Origin: Streptomyces sp. CG 926
GTDB taxonomy: Bacteria; Actinomycetota; Actinomycetes; Streptomycetales; Streptomycetaceae
Reading direction: 5' to 3'
Length of the DNA stretch: 64,000 nucleotides
NCBI RefSeq assembly: GCF_003148825.1
Contig: NZ_QGGZ01000001.1
Location: 930,001 to 994,000 of the forward strand
Both the position numbers and the translations under genes were made by a program. Under the pieces are notes generated by a model that saw nothing but the letters and a program-made list of their open reading frames with translations, made no database searches and was not told the origin of the DNA. Shown one piece after another: positions 33,819 to 42,076 of this stretch (positions are counted from its first letter, which is position 1; each line of letters opens with the position of its first letter).

Positions 33819-34304
33819 TCAGGCCACGCCCGAGGCGGAACCTCGCTCACGGACCACCATGCGGCGCAGGATCGCCCGCACCCGGTCGCTCGACTCGTCG
33901 GCCGCGTCGATCGACTCTATGCACTGCCAGTACAGGGCCTCGTCGTCCGTCCCGCAGGCCACCCCGACCAGGGCTATCCCCACTTCACCCAGCAGCGCCT
34001 GGAGTCCGAGCATCGCCTGCCGGACGTCCGACACCTCGCTCAACTGCGCGGCTCTCGGCGGATACTCGGGCGCGCTGCCCTCTCCGCGCAGGGCCGCCCG
34101 GTCGAGCACCCCGCAGCCTCTCCCTCCCGCTTCCCCCAGTCCCCGTGCCTCCGATCTCAGCTCCGGCGGCCCGGTGACCGCCAGATAGCTCCCTATGCCC
34201 TGCGCGAGCGCCTGGGCCTGCCAGGCCTCGCCCACGATGTCCCACGCGACCCCACTCTGTGCCAGCGCGTGCCGGCCGGCCGCGATGAGCCGTACCGCAT
34301 CCAT
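33819..34304 (-). CDS. Hypothetical protein (DUF6099-like)
   Basis: A 161-residue helical protein. It begins MDAVRLIAAGRHALAQSGVA and contains IVGEAWQAQALAQGIGSYLA and ALYWQCIESIDAADESSDRV. From memory this resembles the streptomycete DUF6099 family; I could not test that. No catalytic residues or membrane spans are seen. The ATG at 34304 has a GGGGGAC-type purine stretch upstream. Monocistronic by context. Confidence 0.6.
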   Translation of the reverse strand: MDAVRLIAAGRHALAQSGVAWDIVGEAWQAQALAQGIGSYLAVTGPPELRSEARGLGEAGGRGCGVLDRAALRGEGSAPEYPPRAAQLSEVSDVRQAMLGLQALLGEVGIALVGVACGTDDEALYWQCIESIDAADESSDRVRAILRRMVVRERGSASGVA

Positions 34305-34427
34305 ATGCCGTCCCCCGTCCGCACGACATCCCGCCATCCTCACCACTACCCAGCGTGAGGGCAAGGAGTCAGTAAAGCCAGGGGTATTCGGAAAATGTGG
34401 ACACAAATGTGATTGTGGATGAGCCCA

Positions 34428-34799
34428 TCACTCCGAAGAGTGACGATCCGGTGTCGATGTATCCGGCACGGGAAAGCGGAGTTCGTTCCTCTCGATCTTC
34501 GCGGCGAGCGCATCCAGCACATCCACCCCGAGAACCTCACAGAACTGCAGCAGATACGCGAGCACGTCGGCCACCTCGTCGGCCACGCGGTGGGCGGATT
34601 CCGGGGTCTCCATGACCTTCGCCGACTGCTCGGGCGTCAACCACTGGAAGATTTCCACCAGTTCGGCTGCCTCGACACTGAGCGCAACCGCCAGGTTCTT
34701 GGGTGTGTGGTACGGCTCCCAGCCGCGGGCGGCCGCGAACCGCACGAGCCGGCGCTGCAATCGGTCCAGCCGCTCCTCGGAGCGGTGCGTCTCGTTCAT
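34428..34799 (-). CDS. MazG-like nucleotide pyrophosphohydrolase
   Basis: A 123-residue all-alpha NTP pyrophosphatase. The metal-binding EXXE and EXXD pattern is visible as SVEAAELVEIFQWL followed by VADEVADVLAYLLQFCEVLG, which is the core of MazG/RS21-C6-like enzymes that hydrolyse non-canonical nucleoside triphosphates. The N-terminal helix is LDRLQRRLVRFAAARGW. Its ATG overlaps the TGA of the upstream P-loop ATPase gene (ATGA), so the two are translated together. Confidence 0.9.
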   Translation of the reverse strand: MNETHRSEERLDRLQRRLVRFAAARGWEPYHTPKNLAVALSVEAAELVEIFQWLTPEQSAKVMETPESAHRVADEVADVLAYLLQFCEVLGVDVLDALAAKIERNELRFPVPDTSTPDRHSSE

Positions 34800-36166
34800 G
34801 CCCTCAGGTCTACCATCGCGACGCCCGGGAGGTGGCGGGCGGCCGCCGCGGTCGACTCCCCCACCGCGGCCACGAGCCGGATGTGGCCGCGGCCGCAGGA
34901 CAGCTGGGCCAGCCGCAGCAACTCGGCGCTCTGGCGCCCGTCGAGGCCCCGGTCGAAGCCGTCGGCCAGCACCGTCAGCGCCTGCCGCGCGGAGAGGAGT
35001 TCGGCCGCGGGATCCATGGCCAGCACCCCCGGCCCGGTGAGCAGGACCAGCGCCAGCGCGAGGAAGTGGAGTTCGCCCGCGCCCAGCCGGGCCAGCTCGG
35101 TCGCGGGCCGGCCGGTGCCCCGGTCCAGCACCGCCTCGATGAGGCCGCCGCCCCCGGGAGTCCGTACATCCAGCCCTGCCACGGCCCCGGCGCAACCGGT
35201 ACGGGCTGCCTCCGCCAACAGCGCGTGGCGGGTGCCGCATTCGCTACGGGTCCGGCGCAGCACATCGGCCAGATTGGCGCAGTCGCCCAGCAGCCGGCCC
35301 TCGCCCGGCGCGACGGCGGCCCGCATCCGGTCCGGGCGGGGGTCGCACGGGAACACCGCGCGCAGGGCCACGACCACTTGTTCGGCGGCGGCCAGCACCT
35401 GGCGCTGGCCCGCGGTGGAACCGGCGACGCGGAGCGGGAGCAGCGCCGTGCCGAGCCGGTCGTCGGGCAGCGGGGCCCGGGTGACACCGACGGCGCCGCC
35501 GGTCAGCCACGCGGCCTGGACCGAGCGTCGGCCGGGGTCGCGCAGGGCGGTGGCCAGCAGGATCTGCCCGTCCTGGGAGAGCCGTTCGCCGACGATCCGT
35601 AGCGTGGGCTCGGCCTGGACGGCGAGGTCGAGCCGGACCGGGCCGGCGGGTCCGTCCACGGTGCAGCCGAGCCGGAAGCCGCGCCGGCGCTGCGCGTCGG
35701 GGACGGCCCGGTCGGGGATGCGGGCCCGCGGATCCGGGAAGGCCGCCTCCAGCGTGGCTCCGGAACCCAGTGCGGCCAGGGCCTCGTAGGCGGCCAGGGC
35801 CTGGGACTTGCCGCTGCCGCTGGGCCCGGCGAAGAGGGTGAGGGGGCCGAGCGGGAAGACCGCCGAGCGGTGCGGACCGAAGGCGGAGAGCCGCAGCTCG
35901 GTGACCACGGGCCGCGGATACCGCTGCGCGGGCACGACCGGGGCGGCGCCTTCCGCCACCCCGGCGGCAGGAGGCGCGGGCGAGGCTCCGGGTGACACGG
36001 CGGCAGCGGCCTGGGCCGCCCGAGCGTCGTCGACAACCGCAACGGCAGGCGGAACGGGAGCGACGGGGAGAACGGGATCGACAGAAGGAACGGGATCGGC
36101 TGGGGTGTCGGCTAACGCGACGGCGGTGGGCGCGCCTACCGCCGTCGCGTCCGAAATGGCGTCCAT
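34796..36166 (-). CDS. P-loop ATPase (SMC/RecF-like, AAA_21 type)
   Basis: A 456-residue protein with an Ala/Val/Pro-rich disordered N-terminus (about residues 1-85) and an ABC-ATPase-like domain. Walker A is LFAGPSGSGKSQAL (about 112-125). LGAGELHFLALALVLLTGPG (about 367-386) resembles an ABC signature, and GVLAMDPAAELLS sits where Walker B is expected but has Pro instead of the usual Glu after Asp. Its hydrolytic status is therefore open. It is translationally coupled to a MazG-like enzyme. Function unknown; nucleotide-pool surveillance or defence are possibilities. Confidence 0.75.
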   Translation of the reverse strand: MDAISDATAVGAPTAVALADTPADPVPSVDPVLPVAPVPPAVAVVDDARAAQAAAAVSPGASPAPPAAGVAEGAAPVVPAQRYPRPVVTELRLSAFGPHRSAVFPLGPLTLFAGPSGSGKSQALAAYEALAALGSGATLEAAFPDPRARIPDRAVPDAQRRRGFRLGCTVDGPAGPVRLDLAVQAEPTLRIVGERLSQDGQILLATALRDPGRRSVQAAWLTGGAVGVTRAPLPDDRLGTALLPLRVAGSTAGQRQVLAAAEQVVVALRAVFPCDPRPDRMRAAVAPGEGRLLGDCANLADVLRRTRSECGTRHALLAEAARTGCAGAVAGLDVRTPGGGGLIEAVLDRGTGRPATELARLGAGELHFLALALVLLTGPGVLAMDPAAELLSARQALTVLADGFDRGLDGRQSAELLRLAQLSCGRGHIRLVAAVGESTAAAARHLPGVAMVDLRA

Positions 36167-36233
36167 GCGCGGGACGGTACGGCCCGCCGGACCCCCCGTG
36201 GCCCCGGCGAACCGTTCCCTCGCGGGGACCTTC

Positions 36234-36629
36234 CTACGATCGGGGGACGGCCGCGGCCGCGATTCCCTCGACCTCGGTCCCCACCGGCGCGAGCAGGAAG
36301 ACGTTCCGGTCCACCCGGTGCATCCCGCTGCCCAGGCCGAAGACCACGCCGCTGCTGAAGTCCAGGATCCGCTTGGCCACTTCGCTGTCCGCCCCGGTGA
36401 GGTCGAGCAGGACCGGGATCTGCGCGATCAGGTACTCCGCCACCTCCCGCGCGTCCGCGAAGATCTGAACTCTGATCACCACGAAGCGCCGCTGCTCCGC
36501 CGCCGACGCCCCGGGCGCCGTGGGAATCGTGCGGTGGTCCACCCGGGAGGGCCATTCGTTGCGACTGCGCAGGGGGACCACCTGCGCGAGCCCCTCCCAC
36601 TGTTCGTCGGTGACGTCGTACCTGCTCAC
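36234..36629 (-). CDS. SepF-like cell division protein
   Basis: A 131-residue protein of the SepF/Sfl family that anchors or modulates FtsZ at the membrane. The SepF core is recognisable: FADAREVAEYLIAQIPVLLD, ADSEVAKRILDFSSGVVFG and VDRNVFLLAP. Streptomyces encode SepF and two SepF-like proteins (SflA, SflB). The absence of the dcw cluster here suggests this is one of the Sfl paralogues. The GTG start at 36629 has GAGGCGG upstream. Confidence 0.85.
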   Translation of the reverse strand: MSRYDVTDEQWEGLAQVVPLRSRNEWPSRVDHRTIPTAPGASAAEQRRFVVIRVQIFADAREVAEYLIAQIPVLLDLTGADSEVAKRILDFSSGVVFGLGSGMHRVDRNVFLLAPVGTEVEGIAAAAVPRS

Positions 36630-36740
36630 CGGGCCGCCTCGGCCGTGCGCTTCATGTGCATCCCCCCATCCTCTCGCGTTTCACCCGTTCAGCCCAACAA
36701 CGACACGAGCGTCCCGGGTACTCTCGGAGAGCCAGATAGG

Positions 36741-36759
36741 TTAGGTTAGGCATACCTAA
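36741..36759. promoter_or_regulatory. Iron box (DmdR/IdeR-type)
   Basis: TTAGGTTAGGCATACCTAA closely matches the actinobacterial iron-regulator consensus TTAGGTTAGGCTCACCTAA. It lies 26 bp upstream of the DUF2470 gene start. Confidence 0.9.
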
Positions 36760-36784
36760 GTCACTCGGACGAGGAGAGATCCGC

Positions 36785-37504
36785 ATGCGCCTGATCGGTG
36801 CCCCCGCCACCCCGGCCGACCGGCCCACCGATGCCGAGCGCATCCGGTCGATCCTGACCGCCGCGCACTCCATGACCGTGGTGACCGACGGACTGCGCTC
36901 CGAGGTCCGCCACCTCGACGGCAGCGACCCGATGGGCCGGCTTCACCTGCACCCCGCCGAGCCCGGCGGCGAGTCCGAGATCCGGCCCACGATCCGGCTG
37001 GAGTTCACGGACATCGCCCCCACCCCCGTACGGGACCGGGTGCGCGCCCGCGTCACCGTGCTGGGCCGCCTGCTGACCCCCTATTCCGACCTGGCCCAAG
37101 GCTCCGGCGCCGACTCCACCTGCATGGAATTCGACCGGGCCGTCCTGGAGACCTCGCAGGGCCGCGCGCACGTCGGCCTCGACGAGCTGGACGCGGCCTG
37201 CCCCGACCCGCTGTCCCCGTACGAGGCGGGCATGCTCACGCACCTCCTCGACGACCACCACGACCTCGTCACCCTGCTGCTGCGGCTGGTCCGGCCGCTG
37301 CCCACCGCCGCCGTGCTCCGCGCACTGCCGGTCGCCATGGACCGGTACGGGATCACCCTGCGGCTGGAGGAACGGCGCGGCCACCGCGACGTACGGCTGC
37401 CCTTCCCCTCTCCCCTCGACGACGTCGAGCAGGCCGGTACGCAGATCCAGGCGCTCTTCAGCGCGGCCCGGCGGAGCTCGCACCCCAACACCCTGCCGGC
37501 CTGA
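36785..37504 (+). CDS. DUF2470 domain protein, iron-regulated
   Basis: A 239-residue soluble protein with a C-terminal DUF2470/HugZ-like domain (AGMLTHLLDDHHDLVTLLLR, RYGITLRLEERRGHRDVRLP, FPSPLDDVEQ). Such domains occur in haem-utilisation proteins. The N-terminal half resembles a degenerate flavin-split-barrel partner. The iron box in its promoter implies repression by DmdR1 when iron is plentiful. The ATG at 36785 follows GAGGAGAG. Confidence 0.85.
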   Translation: MRLIGAPATPADRPTDAERIRSILTAAHSMTVVTDGLRSEVRHLDGSDPMGRLHLHPAEPGGESEIRPTIRLEFTDIAPTPVRDRVRARVTVLGRLLTPYSDLAQGSGADSTCMEFDRAVLETSQGRAHVGLDELDAACPDPLSPYEAGMLTHLLDDHHDLVTLLLRLVRPLPTAAVLRALPVAMDRYGITLRLEERRGHRDVRLPFPSPLDDVEQAGTQIQALFSAARRSSHPNTLPA

Positions 37505-37546
37505 CGGGCCGGAATAAGCGGCCTCGGACCCAGGTTGGGGACGATC

Positions 37547-38467
37547 ATGAAGGCCATCGCATACAGCGCATACGGAACGCCCGCCACGCTCGAACTCGTC
37601 GACTTACCGCAGCCCAAGGTGGGGCCCGGCGAGGTGCTCGTCCGCGTCAAGGCCGCCGGGGTCAACCCTGTGGACTGGAAGCTCGCCGCCGGATACCTCG
37701 ACCCGATCCTCGAAGTCCGTTACCCGGTGATACCCGGCTGGGACGTGGCCGGAGTCGTCGAAGCGGTCGGCGAGGACACCTTCGACCACGCCGTCGGTGA
37801 CGAGGTCTACGGCTACGTCCGCAAGGAGTGGGTCGAACTCGGCACGTACGCGGAGCTGGTCTCCGCCCCCGTCCGCACCCTCGCCCGCAAGCCCCGCGAG
37901 CTGAGCTTCGAACAGGCCGCGGGCATCCCGCTGGCCGGCCTCACCGCCTACCAGTCGCTCACCCGTGTCGGCCTCAAGGCCGGGGAGACCGTGGTCATCC
38001 ACTCCGCGGCCGGTGGCACCGGATCCCTGGGCGTACAGATCGCGGTCGCGCTCGGCCTGCGGGTCATCGGCACGGCGGGCGCGCACAACCACGACTACCT
38101 GCGCTCCCTCGGCGCGGAGCCCGTGCTGTACGGAGAGGGGCTGGCGGACCGGATCCGCGAGCTCGCACCCGAAGGCATCGACGCGGGCCTGGACTTCTAC
38201 GGCGACGACATCATCGGAACGCTGCAGTCCCTGGTCAAGGAACGCCACCGGGTGGTCTCCATCGCCGACTACGAAGCGGCCGCCAAGGGCGCCCACCAGC
38301 TGTGGGTGCGCCCGGACACCGCCGACCTGACCTTCCTGGCGGAACTGGCCGACACGGGGAAGCTCACGGTCAACGTGGAACACGCGCTGCCGCTCGCCGA
38401 GGCCGCCAAGGCCTGGGAGCTGAGCGCCGCGGGCCGTACCCGCGGCAAGATCGTCCTGACCGTCTGA
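37547..38467 (+). CDS. NADP-dependent quinone oxidoreductase (MDR family)
   Basis: A 306-residue zinc-free medium-chain dehydrogenase/reductase. It has the GroES-like N-domain (MKAIAYSAYGTPATLELVDL, then VKAAGVNPVDWKLAAG) and a Rossmann domain with HSAAGGTGSLGVQIAVALG (AAGGVG-type NADPH motif). No Cys/His zinc ligands are present. It probably reduces quinones or enones. The ATG at 37547 follows GGGGAC. A perfect bidirectional hairpin lies 70 bp after the stop. Confidence 0.9.
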   Translation: MKAIAYSAYGTPATLELVDLPQPKVGPGEVLVRVKAAGVNPVDWKLAAGYLDPILEVRYPVIPGWDVAGVVEAVGEDTFDHAVGDEVYGYVRKEWVELGTYAELVSAPVRTLARKPRELSFEQAAGIPLAGLTAYQSLTRVGLKAGETVVIHSAAGGTGSLGVQIAVALGLRVIGTAGAHNHDYLRSLGAEPVLYGEGLADRIRELAPEGIDAGLDFYGDDIIGTLQSLVKERHRVVSIADYEAAAKGAHQLWVRPDTADLTFLAELADTGKLTVNVEHALPLAEAAKAWELSAAGRTRGKIVLTV

Positions 38468-38537
38468 CCGTCCGGTCGTCCGGTCGTCCGGCTGCCGTCC
38501 GGGCGGCCGACCGACCGACCGGCCCCGCGACACACGG

Positions 38538-38572
38538 GCGCGCCGCCGGAGCACGGTGCTCCGGCGGCGCGC
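38538..38572. terminator. Perfect 17-bp bidirectional terminator
   Basis: GCGCGCCGCCGGAGCAC and GTGCTCCGGCGGCGCGC are exact inverted copies around a single G, between the convergent quinone reductase and sulfur operon. Confidence 0.85.
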
Positions 38573-38578
38573 ACCCGC

Positions 38579-39922
38579 TCAGGACGTGACCGGCACGCTC
38601 TCCTGGGTGTGCCGGTTGACCGGCCGGGTGAGGCCGTAGTTCTCGCGCAGGGTGGCGCCGGTGTACTCGGTGCGGAAGAGACCGCGCCGCTGCAGGATCG
38701 GCACGACGTGGTCGACGAAGGCGGTGAGTCCGGTCGGCAGGACCGGCGCCATGATGTTGAATCCGTCGGCGGCGCCCTGGGTGAACCACTCCTGGAGCTG
38801 GTCGGCGATCTGCTCGGGGGTACCCGCGAAGACGCGGTGGCCCCGGCCCGCGCCCAGGCGGGCGATCAGCTGACGCAGGGTGAGGCCGTCGCGCCGGGCG
38901 AGTTCGGCGACGAGGGTGAAGCGACTCTTGTTGCCGTTGATGTCGCGTTCCTCGGGCAGCTCCGGGAGCGGGCCGTCCAGCGGCAGTCCGGTGAGGTCCA
39001 CGTTCAGCATGCCGGAGAGCTGGGCGAGGCCGTACTCGGGCACCTGGAGATCGGTGAGCTGCTGCTCCAAGGCCTTCGCCTCGGCCTCGGTGGACCCGAT
39101 GACGGGGGCGATGCCGGGCAGGACGAGCAGGTCGCTCTCGGCGCGCCCGTACTTGGCGAGGCGGGACTTGAGGTCCTTGTAGAAGGTCTGGCCGTCGGCG
39201 AGGGTCTGCTGGGCGGTGAAGACGGCCTCGGCGTATCGGGCGGCGAACTCCTTGCCGTCCTCGGAGGAACCGGCCTGCACGAGCAGCGGGTAACCCTGCG
39301 GGGAGCGCGGGACGTTGAGCGGCCCGGCGACGCCGAAGTGTTCGCCGCGGTGGGCGGCGGGGTGGAGCTTGTCGGTGTCGGCGTAGATGCCGCGCTCCTT
39401 GTCGAGGACGATCGCGTCGTCCTCCCAGCTGTCCCAGAGCTTGGTGGCGACGTCGAGGAACTCGCGGGCGCGCTCGTAGCGCAGGTGGTGCTCCAGGTGC
39501 TCGTCGCGGTTGAAGTTGCGGGCCTCGTCGACGGTGCCGGAGGTGACGATGTTCCAGCCGGCCCGGCCGCCGCTGATGTGGTCGAGGGAGGCGAACTTGC
39601 GGGCCAGGTTGTAGGGCTCGTTGAAGGTCGTGGAGACGGTGGCGATGAGCCCGATGTGCTCGGTGACGGCGGCGATGGCGGACAGCAGGGTGAGCGGCTC
39701 GAATCCGCCGAGGGCGTTGTGACGGGCCTTGCCCCAGAGGGCGACTCCGTCGGCGAAGAAGATGGAGTCGAGCAGTCCGCGCTCGGCGGTACGGGCCAGG
39801 TCCTGGAAGTACCGCAGGTCGGTGATCAGCTCGGGGCGGCTGTCGGGGTGGCGCCAGGCGGCGTCGTGGTGACCGGCGTTCATCAGGAAGGCGTTGAGGT
39901 GGAGGGTGCGGTTCGCGGTCAT
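38579..39922 (-). CDS. NtaA/DmoA-family FMN-dependent monooxygenase
   Basis: A 447-residue luciferase-like flavin monooxygenase of the NtaA/SnaA/DszA/DmoA type. Marker segments are LDSIFFADGVALWG, FEPLTLLSAIAAVTEHIGLI and GGRAGWNIVTSGTVDEARNF. These enzymes use FMNH2 from a partner reductase to cleave organosulfur or similar substrates. It is the last gene of a six-gene sulfur operon; the reductase gene is in the same operon. 91 bp separate it from the permease gene. Confidence 0.9.
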   Translation of the reverse strand: MTANRTLHLNAFLMNAGHHDAAWRHPDSRPELITDLRYFQDLARTAERGLLDSIFFADGVALWGKARHNALGGFEPLTLLSAIAAVTEHIGLIATVSTTFNEPYNLARKFASLDHISGGRAGWNIVTSGTVDEARNFNRDEHLEHHLRYERAREFLDVATKLWDSWEDDAIVLDKERGIYADTDKLHPAAHRGEHFGVAGPLNVPRSPQGYPLLVQAGSSEDGKEFAARYAEAVFTAQQTLADGQTFYKDLKSRLAKYGRAESDLLVLPGIAPVIGSTEAEAKALEQQLTDLQVPEYGLAQLSGMLNVDLTGLPLDGPLPELPEERDINGNKSRFTLVAELARRDGLTLRQLIARLGAGRGHRVFAGTPEQIADQLQEWFTQGAADGFNIMAPVLPTGLTAFVDHVVPILQRRGLFRTEYTGATLRENYGLTRPVNRHTQESVPVTS

Positions 39923-40013
39923 GGCTGTTCCCTGTGTTCGGTGGCGTTGCGTGCTGGGGCGGCCCGGAGGGCGCGGGCGTCGGGCGGGGACGCGGAGGGG
40001 CCGGGCCGGGCGC

Positions 40014-41234
40014 TCAGGCGGGGACGCGCCAGGTGCTCAGCCGGCGTTCGATCGTGACCAGCAGCTGGTTGAAGGCCACGCCGACGGCGGAGATGGTGAC
40101 GATGCCCGCGTACATCTGCGGGATCGCGAAGTTGTACTGCGAGGCGTTGATCAGGTAGCCGAGGCCGGCCTTGGCGCCGATCATCTCGGCGGCCACCAGG
40201 ACCAGGATGGAGACCGCGCCGGCCAGCCGGATGCCGGTGAAGACGGCCGGTACGGAGGAGGGCAGGATCACCTTCTGGAACAGCCTCGGGGTGGACAGGT
40301 CCATCGAGCGGGCCAGCCTGACGAGGGTGGGATCGGCGTTGCCCACCGCGCTGATGGTGTTCAGCAGGACCGGCCAGAGGCAGGCGTAGACGACGATCGA
40401 GACCTTCGAGGTCTCGCCGATGCCGAGCAGCAGCACGAAGACCGGGAGCAGGGCCAGCGCGGCGGTGTTGCGGAACACCTCCAGCAGCGGGCCGAGGAAC
40501 GCGGCGACCGGCCGGTACCAGCCGATGAGCAGGCCGAGCGGCACCGCGACGACGACGGCGATGGCGAAGCCGCCGAAGGAGCGGGCGAGGCTGGCCCGGG
40601 TGTGCTGCCCGAGCTGGCCGTTGCCCAGGAGGTCCCACCAGGCCGTGGCGACCTCGCTGACCGGCGGCAGGAAGGTGGCGTCGACCAGGCCGAGGCGGGG
40701 TGCGGTCTCCCAGAGGACGAGCAGGGCGACGAGGGCCGCCGAGCGCAGGACGGTGGCGCGCAGCCCCCGGCCGAGCGCCCCGGCGGCCTTCCGGAGGGGG
40801 GACGGGGCGTGTCGGCGGCCGTGGGCGGTGCCCCGACCGGCGCCCGGGAAGGCGGGAACCTGCGGCGCGAGCGCGGCATCCGCTCCGGTGACGGTCCGCG
40901 TCCCGCGCCGGTCGACGGAGGCGGGAGCCGCGGGAGCTGCGGGAACTGCGGGAACCTGTGGCGCGGCCGCGGCCCGCGTGGCCTGCGCGGCTTCCGGGTC
41001 CCGGGAAGTCGCAGGGGCTTCGGCCGCCTCGGTGGGGGCGGATGCCGTTGCCGAGGCGGCCCGGCCGGCCCCGCGCAGCCGGCGTACCAGCAGCGACGGG
41101 ACACCGGACCGCGTCCGGCGGGGCTCCCGGCCGGCGACCTCCGCAGCCGCGGGCGCCGTGTCCTGCCGTACCGCTTCGCGTACCGTCTGCCGGTCGGCCG
41201 GGGCGTCGGCGGGGGTGGTGATGTCGGTGGTCAT
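40014..41234 (-). CDS. ABC transporter permease, SsuC-like
   Basis: A 406-residue membrane permease. Residues about 150-400 form the usual BPD_transp_1 fold with six helices, including AALALLPVFVLLLGIGETSK and the cytoplasmic EAA-type loop. The first about 145 residues are an unusual Ala/Pro/Arg/Thr-rich cytosolic extension absent from typical SsuC (about 260 residues). The ATG overlaps the TGA of the ATP-binding gene. The start at 41234 is supported by that ATGA overlap; a shorter internal start cannot be excluded. Confidence 0.88.
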   Translation of the reverse strand: MTTDITTPADAPADRQTVREAVRQDTAPAAAEVAGREPRRTRSGVPSLLVRRLRGAGRAASATASAPTEAAEAPATSRDPEAAQATRAAAAPQVPAVPAAPAAPASVDRRGTRTVTGADAALAPQVPAFPGAGRGTAHGRRHAPSPLRKAAGALGRGLRATVLRSAALVALLVLWETAPRLGLVDATFLPPVSEVATAWWDLLGNGQLGQHTRASLARSFGGFAIAVVVAVPLGLLIGWYRPVAAFLGPLLEVFRNTAALALLPVFVLLLGIGETSKVSIVVYACLWPVLLNTISAVGNADPTLVRLARSMDLSTPRLFQKVILPSSVPAVFTGIRLAGAVSILVLVAAEMIGAKAGLGYLINASQYNFAIPQMYAGIVTISAVGVAFNQLLVTIERRLSTWRVPA

Positions 41235-42070
41235 ACGGTGGCCTCCTCCTTCTCCAGTTGCTGGGCGCGGGCCACCTCGTCGTGGAGCAGGGTCCAGATC
41301 TCGTGGCGATAGCGGGCGAACTCGGGGCTGGAGCGCAGGTCCTCGCCCTGGAAACCGTCGCCGCGGGCGCCGAAGGAGACCGGGACGATCTCCTTGACGC
41401 GACCGGGGCGAGAGGTCATGACGGCCACCTTCTGGCCGAGGTAGACCGCCTCCTCGATGCCGTGCGTGATGAAGACGACGGTCTTTCCGGTGCGCTGCCA
41501 GATGCGTCGCAGCTCGTCCTGGAGGGACTCGCGGGTCTGCGCGTCGAGGGCGGCGAACGGCTCGTCCATCAGCAGTACGTCCGGGTCGTAGGCCAGCGAG
41601 CGGGCGATGGCCACGCGCTGGCGCATACCGCCGGAGAGTTCGTGCGGGTGCCGGTCCTCGAAGCCGGTGAGGCCGACGAGGTCCAGGAACTCCCGCGCCC
41701 TCGAACTCCGTTCACGGCGCGGGACGCCGGTCGCCTCCAGTCCGAACTCGACGTTGCCGAGCGCTGTGCGCCAGGGCAGCAGGGCGTACTGCTGGAATAC
41801 GATGCCTCGGTCCAGGCCCGGCCCGGTGATCGGCTTCCCGTCGAGCAGGATCCGTCCGGACGACGGCCGGGTCAGCCCGCCGAGCAGGTCCAGGAGGGTG
41901 GACTTGCCGCAGCCGCTGGGGCCGACGACCACCACGAACTCCCCCGCCTCGATCTCCAGGTCGATGCCGTCGAGTGCGGTGAACTGCTCCTTGTTCCTCC
42001 TGTTCCTCCTGTTCTTCCTGTCTTTCGTCGGGAAGGTCTTGGTCACTTCCTCGAACACGATCTTCGCCAT
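41231..42070 (-). CDS. ABC transporter ATP-binding protein, SsuB-like
   Basis: A 279-residue ABC ATPase of the nitrate/sulfonate/taurine group. Walker A is VGPSGCGKST (about residues 49-58), the Q-loop is IVFQQYALLPW, the signature LSGGMRQRVAIARS and Walker B VLLMDEPFAALD; the H-loop is FITHGIEEA. A short RKNRRNRRNK repeat near residue 20 comes from a repeated nonamer. It follows the substrate-binding gene by 6 bp and overlaps the permease gene. Confidence 0.94.
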   Translation of the reverse strand: MAKIVFEEVTKTFPTKDRKNRRNRRNKEQFTALDGIDLEIEAGEFVVVVGPSGCGKSTLLDLLGGLTRPSSGRILLDGKPITGPGLDRGIVFQQYALLPWRTALGNVEFGLEATGVPRRERSSRAREFLDLVGLTGFEDRHPHELSGGMRQRVAIARSLAYDPDVLLMDEPFAALDAQTRESLQDELRRIWQRTGKTVVFITHGIEEAVYLGQKVAVMTSRPGRVKEIVPVSFGARGDGFQGEDLRSSPEFARYRHEIWTLLHDEVARAQQLEKEEATV

Positions 42071-42076
42071 GGCGGA

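Noticed and set aside
38468-38520. GTCCG/GACCG short repeats as a CRISPR-like array
   Set aside because: Units are 5-8 bp without spacers; this is simple low-complexity sequence.
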